Source: Chrysomallon squamiferum
Lineage: Eukaryota > Mollusca > Gastropoda > Neomphalida > Peltospiridae
Assembly: GCA_012295275.1 (NCBI GenBank)
Contig: CM022669.1
Coordinates: 1,915,140-1,979,139 of the forward strand
Reading direction: 5' to 3'
DNA length: 64,000 nt
The notes under the pieces were generated by a model. It saw only the letters and a list, made by a program, of their open reading frames with translations, was not told where the DNA came from and searched no databases. Position numbers and translations under genes: made by a program. Below are positions 1 through 13,000 of this stretch, in pieces (position 1 is the stretch's first letter; each line of letters begins with the position of its first letter).

Positions 1-2980
1 GTGGTTGATCTTTTGTTGGAGGTAATGTTTGTTTTTCTTTGTGTGCAACATTTTCTCTGTCCATTGGTGTGTTGGGGTATTTGGGTATATCACTGAGAAA
101 TTATTTCTGGGGCAAGTTTGAGTTGGTATAAAAATATTTTTGTAACCATTTAAAAATAAATGAGAAAAAAATCTGGAAAAAGGAAAACATTAAATATGAT
201 AACAGTTATAGTTGATATTCATTTTTGTTCATGTGGGTTTGAAGAATCTTCAGATGAAAGGGTTTATTTCCATTTATTATAATTATTAGTTTGAAAATTA
301 TTTTTGAAATCTTATTTAAGAAGAAAGTTAAAAGCAGCTGATTTATTAAAATGTTATCTGAGTTTAAAAGCATTGGTTTTTCTTTTTTTTAACATTTTAA
401 TTTCAACCTAAAATATATTGATTATGAAATATATAAATAATAGTTTTTTTAATTATTAATTGTATAAATGGATTAAAATGTTTCTTGAAATTAATACTTA
501 GATTATATTTGTGTATTTGTGTACATTACATTTACTTTTCTTACCACTTTTAGAGGTACTTATCCCATATAGATGGTGATCAGAATAGTGATGTCCACAG
601 AGGCTCGTAATTCACAGCTTACAGGTATGTTTATTTACATGACTTCACACAGGCATTATGTGCAGTATTATTGAGATAATCTTCCCATTTGCTTCAAATT
701 TTTTAATATAATTTTCAAAGAATCACTGATGTGCATAATCCTGGGAAAAGATAAAACACATTCCTGGACAAGTAAATTGATAAAAACTAATAAAAACTCA
801 ATGGCAATATAAAAAAAAAAAAAAGAAAAAGAAAAAAAGAAGACATCAGTGTGATTAAATTTTGGATTATTAAAACCCTATATTATTGCATAATCACCTG
901 TACTGTTAGCACCAAAAACATACCTTTTCAAAGTATGGAATTGCAGAGTTCATACAACAGTTCAACTTCAAGTTTAAACATAAGCCACTCCTAAAGCCAA
1001 AGAAAAGTTGCTTCCAGTTCATGGACTTTCTATACATGACTTAACAACAGGCAAATATGTCTCAAATCTGGACTTGTGGCTGGCCCAAGGAAAAGTTGCT
1101 AATATTAGTTTGTATGTATCGTTTTGTTATGCAGCATTTCCAGGAGGTAAGAAAGAAGTCTAACATTGTCATCCATGTAAACAGGCTGTGTGACAAGTAT
1201 GTAGTTGTCAGAATGAGTTTTCAGCAGATCTCCTGTGAGACTGCCTTGTGTGGTGAGCAAATCAAGCTTGTAATCGTAGCCAATTCACCAAACCATCTGC
1301 TTTTGTCACAGTGGTGTATTCTTAGCATTATCCTCAATTTCCTAGCCATTAGTAGTAAAAATTAAACCAAATATATTCTCAGATGTTATCAATCAAATAG
1401 GAGTTGTTTGACAGTTCAGTGTTCAAAAGGATAGTAGAGCATTTTTGCAGTAGGACAGAGTTAGTAGCATTTAATAACTTTGTATTGTGGTGTGTCATCA
1501 TATTGTCAGAACTGCAAAGGATCTACCACACTGTTTGCTTACAAGTTGGCTGATAACTAATTTGTAGCTTGTTCAGTGAATTTCTGGTATTTACCATCTA
1601 TAATCTGCCATATCCTTTGTGCCACATTTGCAAAGAATGATTGAACTTTGCAAGACAGCAGAGTTAACTGCCAACATCTGTATGTGAACTTAATGTAATT
1701 TTGAAAACGTAAGACAGGCATGACACACTTGCTTGACATAATGATTTAATTTGTAACTATCATGCATGAGAAGTCATATATTTCTGAAGAATACCTCACT
1801 GGTAGTAATCATCAAAAAACATAACTATTGCAGTAACTTGGGTCATAATTCATTATCTCTTGGAGTGGTTAACTTTTTTCCAGGTGTACTCATTCTTTAT
1901 AAGCCTCTTTGACATTAATTTTTTTCAGATCATTACCTGCCAAGCTTGGTGAAATAAGAGTATATGCTGTTTCTTGGTGGATGATTTTCAAGACCAGAAG
2001 ATCAGTCCTACAGTGGTTGCAGGTTTGAAAATGAAAACAAAAATTAAAAAGAAACAAAGATATATAATTTAAATTATTTTTTATTGCTTAATTATGTATA
2101 GTCTGTAATATGACATAGATTTGTTGGGGCAATAACTATAGTAAAGAATATAATCCAGTTTGAAAACAATGTAAATTTGGTTGCATTATAAGCATTTTAA
2201 CATGGGCTTTTTTCTTTTCTTTTTACATATTAAAGTTTTAATTGTTGAACTGACAATGTATTTTACAACTAATCATAATTGTAATGACGAAAGCAGACAT
2301 TACTTAGTAATGGTAAAGTTCAAAGAAATCCACATTTTAATGTTTTACAAAAGGATTAATGAAGGAAAAAAACACATTTGATTGTCATATTTTGTGAAGT
2401 GCTGAATTGGGGAAATAATCTTGTAATCATGACTGGACTTCTCTTCTGAAGACATGAGCATAGACTGAAACTTTACAATTCTTTTTCAGATTGTCATTGG
2501 TTGACATAATGAACAAAGATGCAAACTTTGTGGTCAAATCTACTGACAGAAGTAAAGGACACAAAGAACTATGCTGTATTGTTATGCAAATGAACAACTA
2601 CTGCATTACAAGACAGCAGTTTTAAGCAAACAATATTTGTGATGTGGAACTTAAAAGCTCTAAACAAATTTGCATGTTACAGACATGTAAAACCAAAATG
2701 CACTTGCATTTAATCATTCTTAGGTTAAACTGATAGCTATGTAGAATTTATCAGTTACTAAAATATGCATTAGGATATGATGTATTTATGAGCAACTATT
2801 CCTATTTTTTAATACTTTAGGTTTGTGTTTAATGGTAATGTGAACTGTGAAATGAACAAATGATATCTGTAAAACAGAGGTCCATAAAATCAAGGGTCAA
2901 CAGTATATCTATTTCTGTTACATATTATTTTTTTCTGTTTAAAAAATGTTTAATGCAATAAATTTGAACAAAACTAAATA
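1..2980 (+). other. Possible spliced 3' end of an unidentified plus-strand gene
   Basis: Consistent splice signals suggest exon pieces ending at 21 (GAG|gtaatg), 554-624 (ttttag|...acag|gtatgt), 1929-2022 (tttttttcag|...gcag|gtttga) and 2490 onward (ctttttcag|), with a poly(A) signal AATAAA at 2957-2962. In phase 0 the window start and the 554 exon read VVDLLLE then RYLSHIDGDQNSDVHRGS and a stop at 608-610. If this model is right the later exons are 3' UTR. The peptide resembles no family known to me. The 102-codon ORF at 1057-1365 lies in the intron of this model and has no recognisable domain. Confidence 0.3.
554..610 (+). CDS. Possible C-terminal coding segment of an upstream gene
   Basis: Open in phase 0 from a TTTTAG acceptor to a TAA at 608-610 (18 codons, hydrophilic). 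The donor ACAG|gtatgt follows 14 nt after the stop. It is supported only by splice motifs and an intact frame with the window's first 21 bases. Confidence 0.25.
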   Translation, partial: RYLSHIDGDQNSDVHRGS

Positions 2981-3645
2981 CTCTCAATACCCTTCATAGC
3001 AGTATTAATGCTATGTAACACATGATGTCAGTTTATTTTCATTTTCATATAAAAAAACACCGACATTTTTTTTAAGCAAAATAATGAAAGGCAATACAAA
3101 ATGATATACAAAATAGACTATAAATCTCAGTTTTATAGTGACGTATTTTCAAGCAGAGAAAATTGTTCAAGCCAACAAATAAAAAAAAATCCCCCTCAGA
3201 ATAAACCATAGGGATGACCAGATTTGAATAATTTCCATTTTAAAACATTATTTCTGTGTTTTTTAAGTGGGATAATTATGGTTTCTTTTATAATCCTATG
3301 CAAGGAAAGGATGCCAACATAAACATCAAATACTATACAGTCCATATATGCATTCCAAACAAGTTTGTTATTTGTATAATAATAAGATTTTGACTGTTAA
3401 AAAAATAAATTATAAACTGTCCTCTTAGAAACGTAATATATTTTCATACATGTTCATACTAACAAAAAAGAATGTTAAATGTTTATTCCACAACCACCTT
3501 GTTTAATTTCGACAAGTAACACTTGACTATTATAAAGGAAAGCTGTGTTAAATAATTATTATATAATCATGGTAGATATAACTAAATTTAAATATTAATC
3601 TCTTTAAATAAAAACATGGCAAACCCAAAAATTAACTAAATCTAT
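2981..3645 (-). other. SERINC 3' UTR / downstream region
   Basis: AT-rich sequence after the SERINC stop. Minus-strand AATAAA hexamers (TTTATT on the plus strand) lie at 3482-3487 and 3032-3037 and are candidate poly(A) signals. No ORF of note is present. Confidence 0.45.
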
Positions 3646-4003
3646 TTATACCATAGAACTCTGTTGATTTTTTTTGGCTGGTGACCATGAACGTGACCTA
3701 GACCCTGCCTGGGATGATCTGCTGTTGGATCTAATTCTGGGCAGCTGTTTATCCAAATGTTCATTTGATGCAGCCTTTAAACTTTGATGAGATCCTTGGG
3801 TAGCAGAATGTTTCATTTGTGTCTGTTCACTTGCATAGTCTCCTTTGTCATTATCGTGCAGGAAATCTAAATGTCGACCAGGACAAAGCTTTGGTACAAA
3901 CAGTGTCCAAGTATAAATAGCAACACATGCCCATGATGATGCCATTTTCACCCAAACAGCAGACCAATTCAGACCAAACTTATTAATATCTGTTTCCTCG
4001 GGT
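3646..4003 (-). CDS. SERINC terminal coding exon with RS-rich tail
   Basis: 358 nt including the TAA stop (3648-3646). Residues 438-484 carry the last helix ([20 protein letters not shown]), where most relatives end a few residues later at a (R/H)(D/E)F-like motif. A further hydrophilic tail of about 70 residues follows, ending in [15 protein letters not shown]..., an Arg/Ser-rich stretch with many possible phosphosites. Confidence 0.92.
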
Positions 4004-7000
4004 CTATTCATAAACATACAAATATAAAGCATTACTATAACAGTAACAATGTAACAAATCTTTTTGTATTATTTACACATTATAAAGCCAATTTATCTCT
4101 CTCTACACATGTCCATCTCGGATCAACCAATGTAATTTGATGCTGGGATATCAATCATCATTCATTCATTCTTATTCGTATTCATCTTGATCTATCTGTA
4201 TTGTCTATTTATAAATTTACAAATAAAACTATTTATGTAAAATGTCATTGTACTAATAAAGCCTGAAATCTCGAAAACAAAATACTTTTTACCAAAGAAA
4301 ACTTTGGCAAATATGAAAGGAAACCAAATCATACCTGTACCAGTTTGTGAGCTGCATCATCACATACAATGCAGCAAGACAAAACACAAAATGAAAAAAT
4401 GAATATGAATAGACAACTCCTTCACTCTCATTCAGCTTCACCACCTGACCACCATACTCTGAAGGGTTATCTCCTGAATAAACAAATTATTTTAACACAA
4501 TAATATAGTCTCTACTAACTAGGCAGCACAGACAGAAAAGTCTACTCTAAAATATTCCACAGAAAGAAAAAACAATCTTGTTATTAAGTAAATATTAATA
4601 TGTTCATAAAATCGTCTGATAAATTACCTAACTACCAAAACGGTTCATTCATAAAATGGGTCTAAAATGTATCAAATTTCTTTTTATTTTAGTATGCTAA
4701 ACCACTCCTAGATTTGGATGTACACAGATTCACTGCAGATTAAAATTATAAATAAATTAATATTTTGTAAAACTCACGTTTTTTAATGATACAGCACCAG
4801 CATGCATGTCCATCCTGAAATAAAACCAAATATATATTCATATCATTATGTAGTAACATATATCTACAACTACATACATTTCAGTCTCTAACTAAACCCA
4901 TTTCTTCTGCTTTTCCAAAACACTGTAATAATATCCAGTTATTGCATTTTAAGTATTCATTTTATTATGCAGGCCAGTGCAAACTGCAAAAATGATTTAT
5001 GCCATTTTATTAAATGATTTACCATCTATGCAATTTCTCAATGCAATGCATTTCTCTATTATTTAAACTTGTATAAATATCTTGCAATGTAGGTGCTTTC
5101 CCATAGGTGTTACAGCCAAATTTAACCAATCAAAAAGAGCAATTGTCATTCAGAAAACTTTTTTGATTATAGAAGAGATGTGTCCAAATCGGAACTGAAT
5201 TTCATGAATCTTATCAATAGAAAAGACTAATAAAAATAATGGTAAGAGACTGCCTTATGGTGAATTCTTAATTATTTTCATGCAGTTATGCACACATAAT
5301 GGAGTGTTTTATATAATAATAAGTCATTTGTGTTCCTCAAACCTGATATTCACTAAATTTTGGCAATTTATTACAGCTGTCTTAATAATTATATTTTTAA
5401 AAAAACAATTTGTACCCATATACTTTTTACTTACCAATTTCCTGTTCTCAAAATGACACTACTTTTTTTCTTTCTTATTTGTTTTTTAAATTATAAAGAA
5501 AAAACAGGTTATGCAAACAAAATAGGTTATACTAATGTCTAATTTGTGCAGACCTGTTACATGGCATCTTGAATAATGACAATAATCAATGAATGATACT
5601 CACATGATGGGATCTACGAATACCTAGTTTGTGTGACTGGAATGTTGTACGCACACTGAAATTGCCAAATGCAAAAATAAATCAACAAAATAAAATAAAA
5701 GCAAATCTGGTGCATGCTGGACAGGTGTTTTTTTAGTCCATACATATGTCTAATATCAAATACTTTTGTGTAGAAGTTTCAATTCATATTAGTCCAAATC
5801 AAATTAAATTGGTTGTAATTCAAACAATCCTTTATTTTCTACAGATTTGTATGTCTTGGTACGTACTGACAGTTTACAAGATGATTTATATTGATATTTA
5901 TGTCATAAGGTACAATTCTAAGAATTAATAGCATTTAAAAAAACGTGAAACCAGAATGTCGTTGTTGAATGACTAAAATTTCAATACACATCTTTATATT
6001 GCACTAACTAGAGAGTAAATGATTTCATATTATACTATGTGTCATTTGGAATTTTCATAATAACATTGAAAAATAATAATTTTTCTTTGAAATATTTGAC
6101 TGTTTTTTATATTGTTTTCAAATTTGGTTCATCTTTTAGGCAAAATAGCCATTTGTGCCTCATTATTAAAGCATTTTAAATATTCTACTTGCAAACATTG
6201 TTGCCAAAACAAATATAAAAAAAAAATCAACCTAGGAATAAATGCTATAAAAACAAACCTAGAATAAACTGCCATTATGATCATGATTAGCAATCCAGCA
6301 TAAGCAGAAATCAGATCAGCTTGAGCAAAGGATGGTTTTGGTCGACATTTGTATTTTACTGTATAATTTTTAGCATTATTTCCTTCAAAGCGATCACCAA
6401 GGCCAGATACAAAACCAACATTTGCTATTTTAGACCCCTTTTGTGACACTGTTGTAGAAACTGTATCTAAAATGCTCTTAACTACAAAGAAAAAGATCAT
6501 AAAATGAAAAATCTGTTCTGTTAACAAATGCTAAATCAATTTCAAAAGCAAAATTTGATTTTTAAAAATTAAATAACTGTCTCAGAGAAAAAACTTACTT
6601 GCTTCAGGTGGCTCACTACTGAAGGCAGACCATGTCAAATACAAAACATAGAGACTGATTACTGAGGCTTGCAACATTCCTGCATTTGGATTGTCTGAAA
6701 ATTATAACACATTTCTATATGTATTGTAGAAATTAGCAATTATATTTCCTGATTCATTATTTTTATCCCCAACTAAAATACTTTTAAGAAACAAAAAATA
6801 TAGAAGTAGTAAATTCATACAATCACTGATAAAATATGCAGTTTAATTCAACTGACACAAATATAGATTAAAATTCATTTTTTGTAAACAAAATTATTTC
6901 TAAGATAAGTATATATATGGACAATGTATCAAAGTAAGTTGTATCTTTCAAAAATACATAATCAAAATATAAGCCAACTGATCACTAAGAAAACAAAGAA

Positions 7001-10000
7001 ATTATTCAGTGTAAAGCATATAAAATATATTTAGATTATTTGTTTTTCAAAGTGAATGACTTACATTTTTCTGTGCAAGGCAATAGGGTAATGGCAGACA
7101 TGATAACACAAAGGCTGGTGTTGATGCCTATGATCACTCTGTTTGTGAGGCAGTCATTGAAAGCATAGTAAATAAACAGCAGAACCACACCAAGAACACA
7201 CATGATAAAGAATATGACAGCAATAAGAATTGTGGCTGGAATTACAACAGAAAAATATGAAAGCAGTAAGAATTGTGAATGAAACTACAACTGAAAAATA
7301 TTAAAGGTGCACGGAATTGTAGCAGGAATTACAATAGAAAAAAATATATGACAGCAACAAAAACTGAATAAGATGAATAAGATCAGTGGCTGATATTATA
7401 TTAGAAAATATAACAGGATAATGAAATATGGTTTTATTACAATATTAAAAACAATTATAATTAAAATTCAGATGGCAATAAAAATTATAAAAATTGTAAA
7501 ATAATTTTAAAAACTAAAAAACAACAATAAGTGAATAAGTTAAAATACACCAATAACAATAGTTCCTGCTAATATAAAAAAAGAAAGAAAAAAAAGAAAT
7601 TATATGCTGTCATATAAATCTATAAATATAGCAATATTTGTGTGATGAATCCATGCTGAATAGTTCTATATTCTTTTTTATCTATTCTGTATTAAACAAT
7701 TTAAAAGAATTTACTACTGAAAAAGGTTCAGTGAGATATATTTTGAGTTTATCAAAATGTTAATCAAAACAAAATGAAATACACCATGCATAAGGAACAT
7801 ACCTATATAACCACATTTGTTTTTTCTACCAGATTTTCTTCCTACCCTAAAAATGTAACATTTAATTATTATTAGTTATAATATAAATAAAGTCATCTAA
7901 ATAACGAAACATTAAGATCAGTTTAATACAACAGATCCTTTCTAAATGTAATTCTAGAAGCCATAGTGGTCATCATACATAAAAAAGGGAAGATAATATT
8001 TAGCATTATTTTACTAAAAAATAATTCTCTTATGACGATGTTTCAATACATATATCAACTGTATTGTTATTGTACTTAAGACATTTGACATTAATTTATG
8101 TGTGTTTGTGAGATTTATTAATCTCTGTTAAAACACAAACCATGAGGCATGCCATGAATGTGTGAAGTCAACGAGTAAAATGAGCTGAAAAAGAATGAAG
8201 AGAAAACCTCCTGCCATTCCTATGTACATCAGATCTGGAAAATAATAATTTTAATTATAAATACTTAAAAATAAGCAGTAACACCAGTCACTAGATCTAT
8301 TTTTTTCTAAAAGACAAAATTAACAATTATTTCCATAATCATTACCATTGCTATTACTATTTGCTACTTATTACATCATGGCAGTATTAACTATAAAAAT
8401 ATCTGTGATACCACTCTCATCAACACTACTACCACTGCTATTGTTTCTTTGCTATTGCTATTTGGTTTTACTTATTATATTAATACTGTGCTACAGTTCA
8501 ACTGAGATAAGTAATTAATTTAGTCTTATTGCAGGTACACCAAAAAACTGATGTCACAAAACCCAACCAAAAATTACAAATGTTGTCACACTCGATTCAA
8601 ATTGCTCCACAAAATTTTCTCTGAATTGTCTTGCCTGCAAAATTATATATGATCTTTTTGTGTAATTTTGATTGAAGAACAGCTCTACATCCACAATTAT
8701 AATTAATTTGCATACACTGTCCTTTAGGGAAAAAAAAGGAATTTTACTAACTTCATTCAAACAAATTTTAAATTTTTCAACCGAATAACTTCAAACTTTT
8801 ACTTGACGATATGTATCAAAATAATTCTTTTGGGTCATTCCGTGTCAAATCACCCAATGGTTTAAACCCGACCGTCTCAGATTTTTAAGAAACTTGGTAT
8901 ACTTGTTGACTGGGATCCCACAGCACCAAATCTGAAATTTTAGCTCAATCAGACCAGTGGTGTGGGAGATACGGCCCACCGAATTTTGAGATTTTTGCCA
9001 ACCTTAGAACCCTCATATCTCAGGAACTACTGAAAGAAAGACAAAATGACAAGGATACCAAATCTGCCATTTTTGTTTAGTTTGGAAAATATTGGAGTAC
9101 CTTGACCTTTTGACCTTTGCTATGACCTTGAAATTGACCGTGTGGAGCACGTGATCTTGAGATGACCTTTATTGAAATTTAATCTCCCACATGTTAACTA
9201 AAACATATAAAAGTTTCCTGGGTGTAATATTTTTTGTTTAGCCACAATATAGATTTAAAAAATGCACATACATGAAAATAACACCTTTTCAGCCATTAAC
9301 ATCTGATTAACTAAAACCTGAATGATCAATTCTGGATGCTAGGGATCACCTTCTTTCTTGATCATCGAGTAAGACATTGTAGGCCTACATGTATGCATAA
9401 AGTTCACATAAATTTGACAGAACTAGGTGTTTCTGATGCTTAACCTTCTCACTATGTTTGTTTCAAATGCTCACTGTATCTTTCATTCCCAGACACATTC
9501 TACTGTTCTCATCACTTTCATAAAATTGGATTATTTCCTCCTTCAATTCATTGTCCTTTCAATGGTAAAGGGTGACAAAATCAAGATTTGCACACGCTCT
9601 GGGTAGGATTCAGACATTAAGATGTCATTTTAATGTTACTGTAGCTGATGCTAGTTTTTTTTCTGTCCTTTCATTCATTTACTGGAATGTGCTAGAGAAT
9701 GAAATTTGACAGGAGTTTCACCTAAACTCGACAGAATAGAATTCAAATCAAACTCCTTTTCTGGGGAAACAACAACCAGCGGTTTGTCTGGCAAGTTATC
9801 ACCAAATTCTCCCATTGTAATACCACCCATACTAAAGCCATCTTCTGCAGGACCTTTGATTTCTGAAGGGTAATCAGACAGTCACATCACAACTTGTCTC
9901 CTGGCACTAGTGTCTTTGGAGGATTTACTAAGCATTTGTAAGTGCCCACGCTAACAATTCTTAAAGATCTAGTGCGTGCTTGCTCAGTGGCGATTAAGGG

Positions 10001-13000
10001 GATCACAACAGTTTTTTCTGCAATGTTGAAAATTTGATGAAAATTTCTTGTTCATGATACTCTTGATGTCCCGTGTTTCGATCCCACTTCAAAGAGTGAG
10101 GAGTTCGACTTCCTCAGTTTTCCATACACTTCGCAACAACTCCTTTTTGATATGATGGTGTTGATAACACACATTTTCAGGAGAGTTAAAGCTGCAGTTA
10201 GCCCTGGAAGAAATAAGGATTTTCAGTATTGGCCTGCACCTTCAATTCAATAGAACAAAGTCAGTGCTTTCCTAAATATTAAATCAAATCCTGAAACCCT
10301 TTCAGTAAAGTTAAGCAGGTCATAAAATGGCAGCAGAGTACATGTGTTATTGCCAAAGGCCCACAAGTCTTGGGCATTTATGTCAATCTTCTCAAGTATA
10401 AATCACAGTTTATTAAGGTGAAGTAGACCTTGTTCATACTCTGTGCCAAAGACTGGGTGTACAAATACATTATGCAGTACATCACTTGATGACGTCTGAT
10501 TTCAGACTGGGTTGTAAGGTTGTTGACTGAAACCTTGTTCAAAACCAATGGCAAGGCCCACATGACATGATAAAATTACTTAATAGGTTTTATGAAATAA
10601 AAATATTGTTTATATATCAACATCTGACACTGTGTCCAACCTAAAAAGCTTCAGATTGTCAAAAAAATGCAGATGAAGAAACTTCTTTGTCTTAAACTTC
10701 TAATTGCCATGTGCTCAATGGGGATTGCACCAGGGAATCTAAAGGAGTTCCTGACCTGCCTGAAGCATCACTTCCTGTTAACCCTTTCAGCCTGATTGTG
10801 TAGAACATGTCATGCCATTTGGCATCTTTTCATATCCTTCAGGCATTCCTTCAGACATGTCAGGTGGGTTTTAACTCCAAAGATGAGTTTTTAGTCTCAG
10901 AGAAAATGTACATTGTAATGCACTGTATCAATCATCCATGCAGGTATGCATTTATTTAAATCTCTATTATGGCTAAACAAAAAATATTATACCCAGGAAA
11001 CTTTTATATGTGAACTTTATGCATACATGTAGGCCTACAATGTCTTACTCGATGATCAAGAGAGATGGTGATTCCTAGCATCCAGAATTGATCATTCAGG
11101 TTTTAGTTAATCAGATGTTAATGGCTGAAAAGGTGTTATTTTCATGTATGTGCATTTTTTAAATCTATATTGTGGCTAAACAAAAAATATTACACCCAGG
11201 AAACTTTTATATGTTTTAGTTAACACGTGGGAGATTAAATTTCAATAAAGGTCATCTCAAGATCACGTGATCCACACGGTCAATTTCAAGGTCATAGCAA
11301 AGGTCAAAAGGTCAAGGTACTCCAATATTTTCCAAACTAAACAAAAATGGCAGATTTGGTATCCTTGTCATTTTGCCTTTCTAACAATACCAATTTTATG
11401 AAGATTGGCCCAGAAGTTCCTGAGATATGAGGGTTCTAAGGTTGGTGGTCACACCCATTTTTGGCAAAAATCTCAAAATTCGGTGGGCCGTATCTCCCAC
11501 ACCACTGGTCTGATTGAGCTAAAATTTCAGATTTGGTGCTGTGGGATCCCAGTCAACAAGTATACCAAGTTTCATAAAAATCTGAGACGGTCGGGTTTAA
11601 ATTTCTTTTTTTGGGGGGTGATTTGACACGGAATGACCCTTTTCATAATCTGAAGAAAATATACATTTTCAATTTCAATCTGATGTAGTTAGATGGAAAT
11701 CTTTTGATGAGAATGTGCTCTAATTCATCCATTAAGGTGACAATCCTACTTCAGTAGCCACATAAGTGATCTGATTATTGACATGTTTATCAGTCATGTT
11801 TATTTTTAAATATATTCCTGTAAATTAATACAAATCACCTTAATTTTTATAAATTGTAACCTCTGTTATTTTAACTTATGCCAAGATATTTAATAAATTG
11901 TGAGCCAGCATATTCATATATGAAGCAAAACTTGGCAACAAAATAATTAGAATATAATATTGTTTCTTCTTTAATATATAATCTTTAATATGTAACATCT
12001 TAATTATTTTTTGAGTAAGCATATTAAAATTAATACAATATGCCTAAATTAATTACTGATCTCAACTGAACTGCAGCATAGTATTAATATAAAAAAATGA
12101 ACCACTATTAATCCAAATATAACCTTCCCTAACTGTTAACTAAACTCCTGAACTCAAGGCAACAGTTGTAATATAATATGGTCATGTCATATGACCTTAC
12201 AGTTCCCAGTGCTAACATATTTCCCTATAGGAGTCAATAATCTTAATTTATCTTGCTAGCACTTACTCGACTCAGATTATTTTATGAAGTAATTATTTTA
12301 ATAACATTAAATACTGACTTCTGTTGAATAGGAAATAATAGTTGTTTTTTCTCTACTCTATAATAAATTTAAATAAATAAAATAATAATAATAATAATAA
12401 AATAAAAAAATAATAATTTAAAAAAAAAAAAAAAAATTATAAATAAAATAAAACAAAATAAAAGAAACTAACTAATTAAATAAATAAAAAATTACTACAG
12501 AAAAGATGAAAGGATTCTGTCTTTAAAAAGTGCACTTAACAAAGATATATATAAAACAACTTACACAAACTGTAACTAGAGGGGATGGAAAAGGCTGCAG
12601 CACATAAGGCACAAAGAATTAATAACTTGAATAACCAGTACCTGAAAAATAATGAATAAGTTAATTAGTCTTAATTAGAAAACTGCTAGCAGAGACCTTC
12701 TACCCTACTAAAGCTAAAGATCTATGATTTATAGTTTGTGCATAACACCAGTCCCACCATTAACCACAATCATCTGCTAAAAACTGTAAGCACAGATAAA
12801 AGTTTTAATGTTTTATTACAAGTTAAGAAACTTTGAGCAATTTTGGTCTAATTGAATTAAAACCAGCTTTGCTGAAAAGTAATTAATAATAGTTAGTGTT
12901 ATTTATCTTATGATACATGAAAAATAATTTATAAACTGTTTATTATTAATTATATGAATATATATATATACGATTTATATATTGTTTCATACTGTTAATT

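Noticed and set aside
1057-1365. 102-codon ORF with many Cys
   Set aside because: Considered as a PiggyBac or other transposase relic, but no diagnostic motif or terminal repeat was found; left unassigned.
11405-11626. 73-codon plus-strand ORF (SERINC intron)
   Set aside because: Lies wholly in the right TIR of transposon copy 1.
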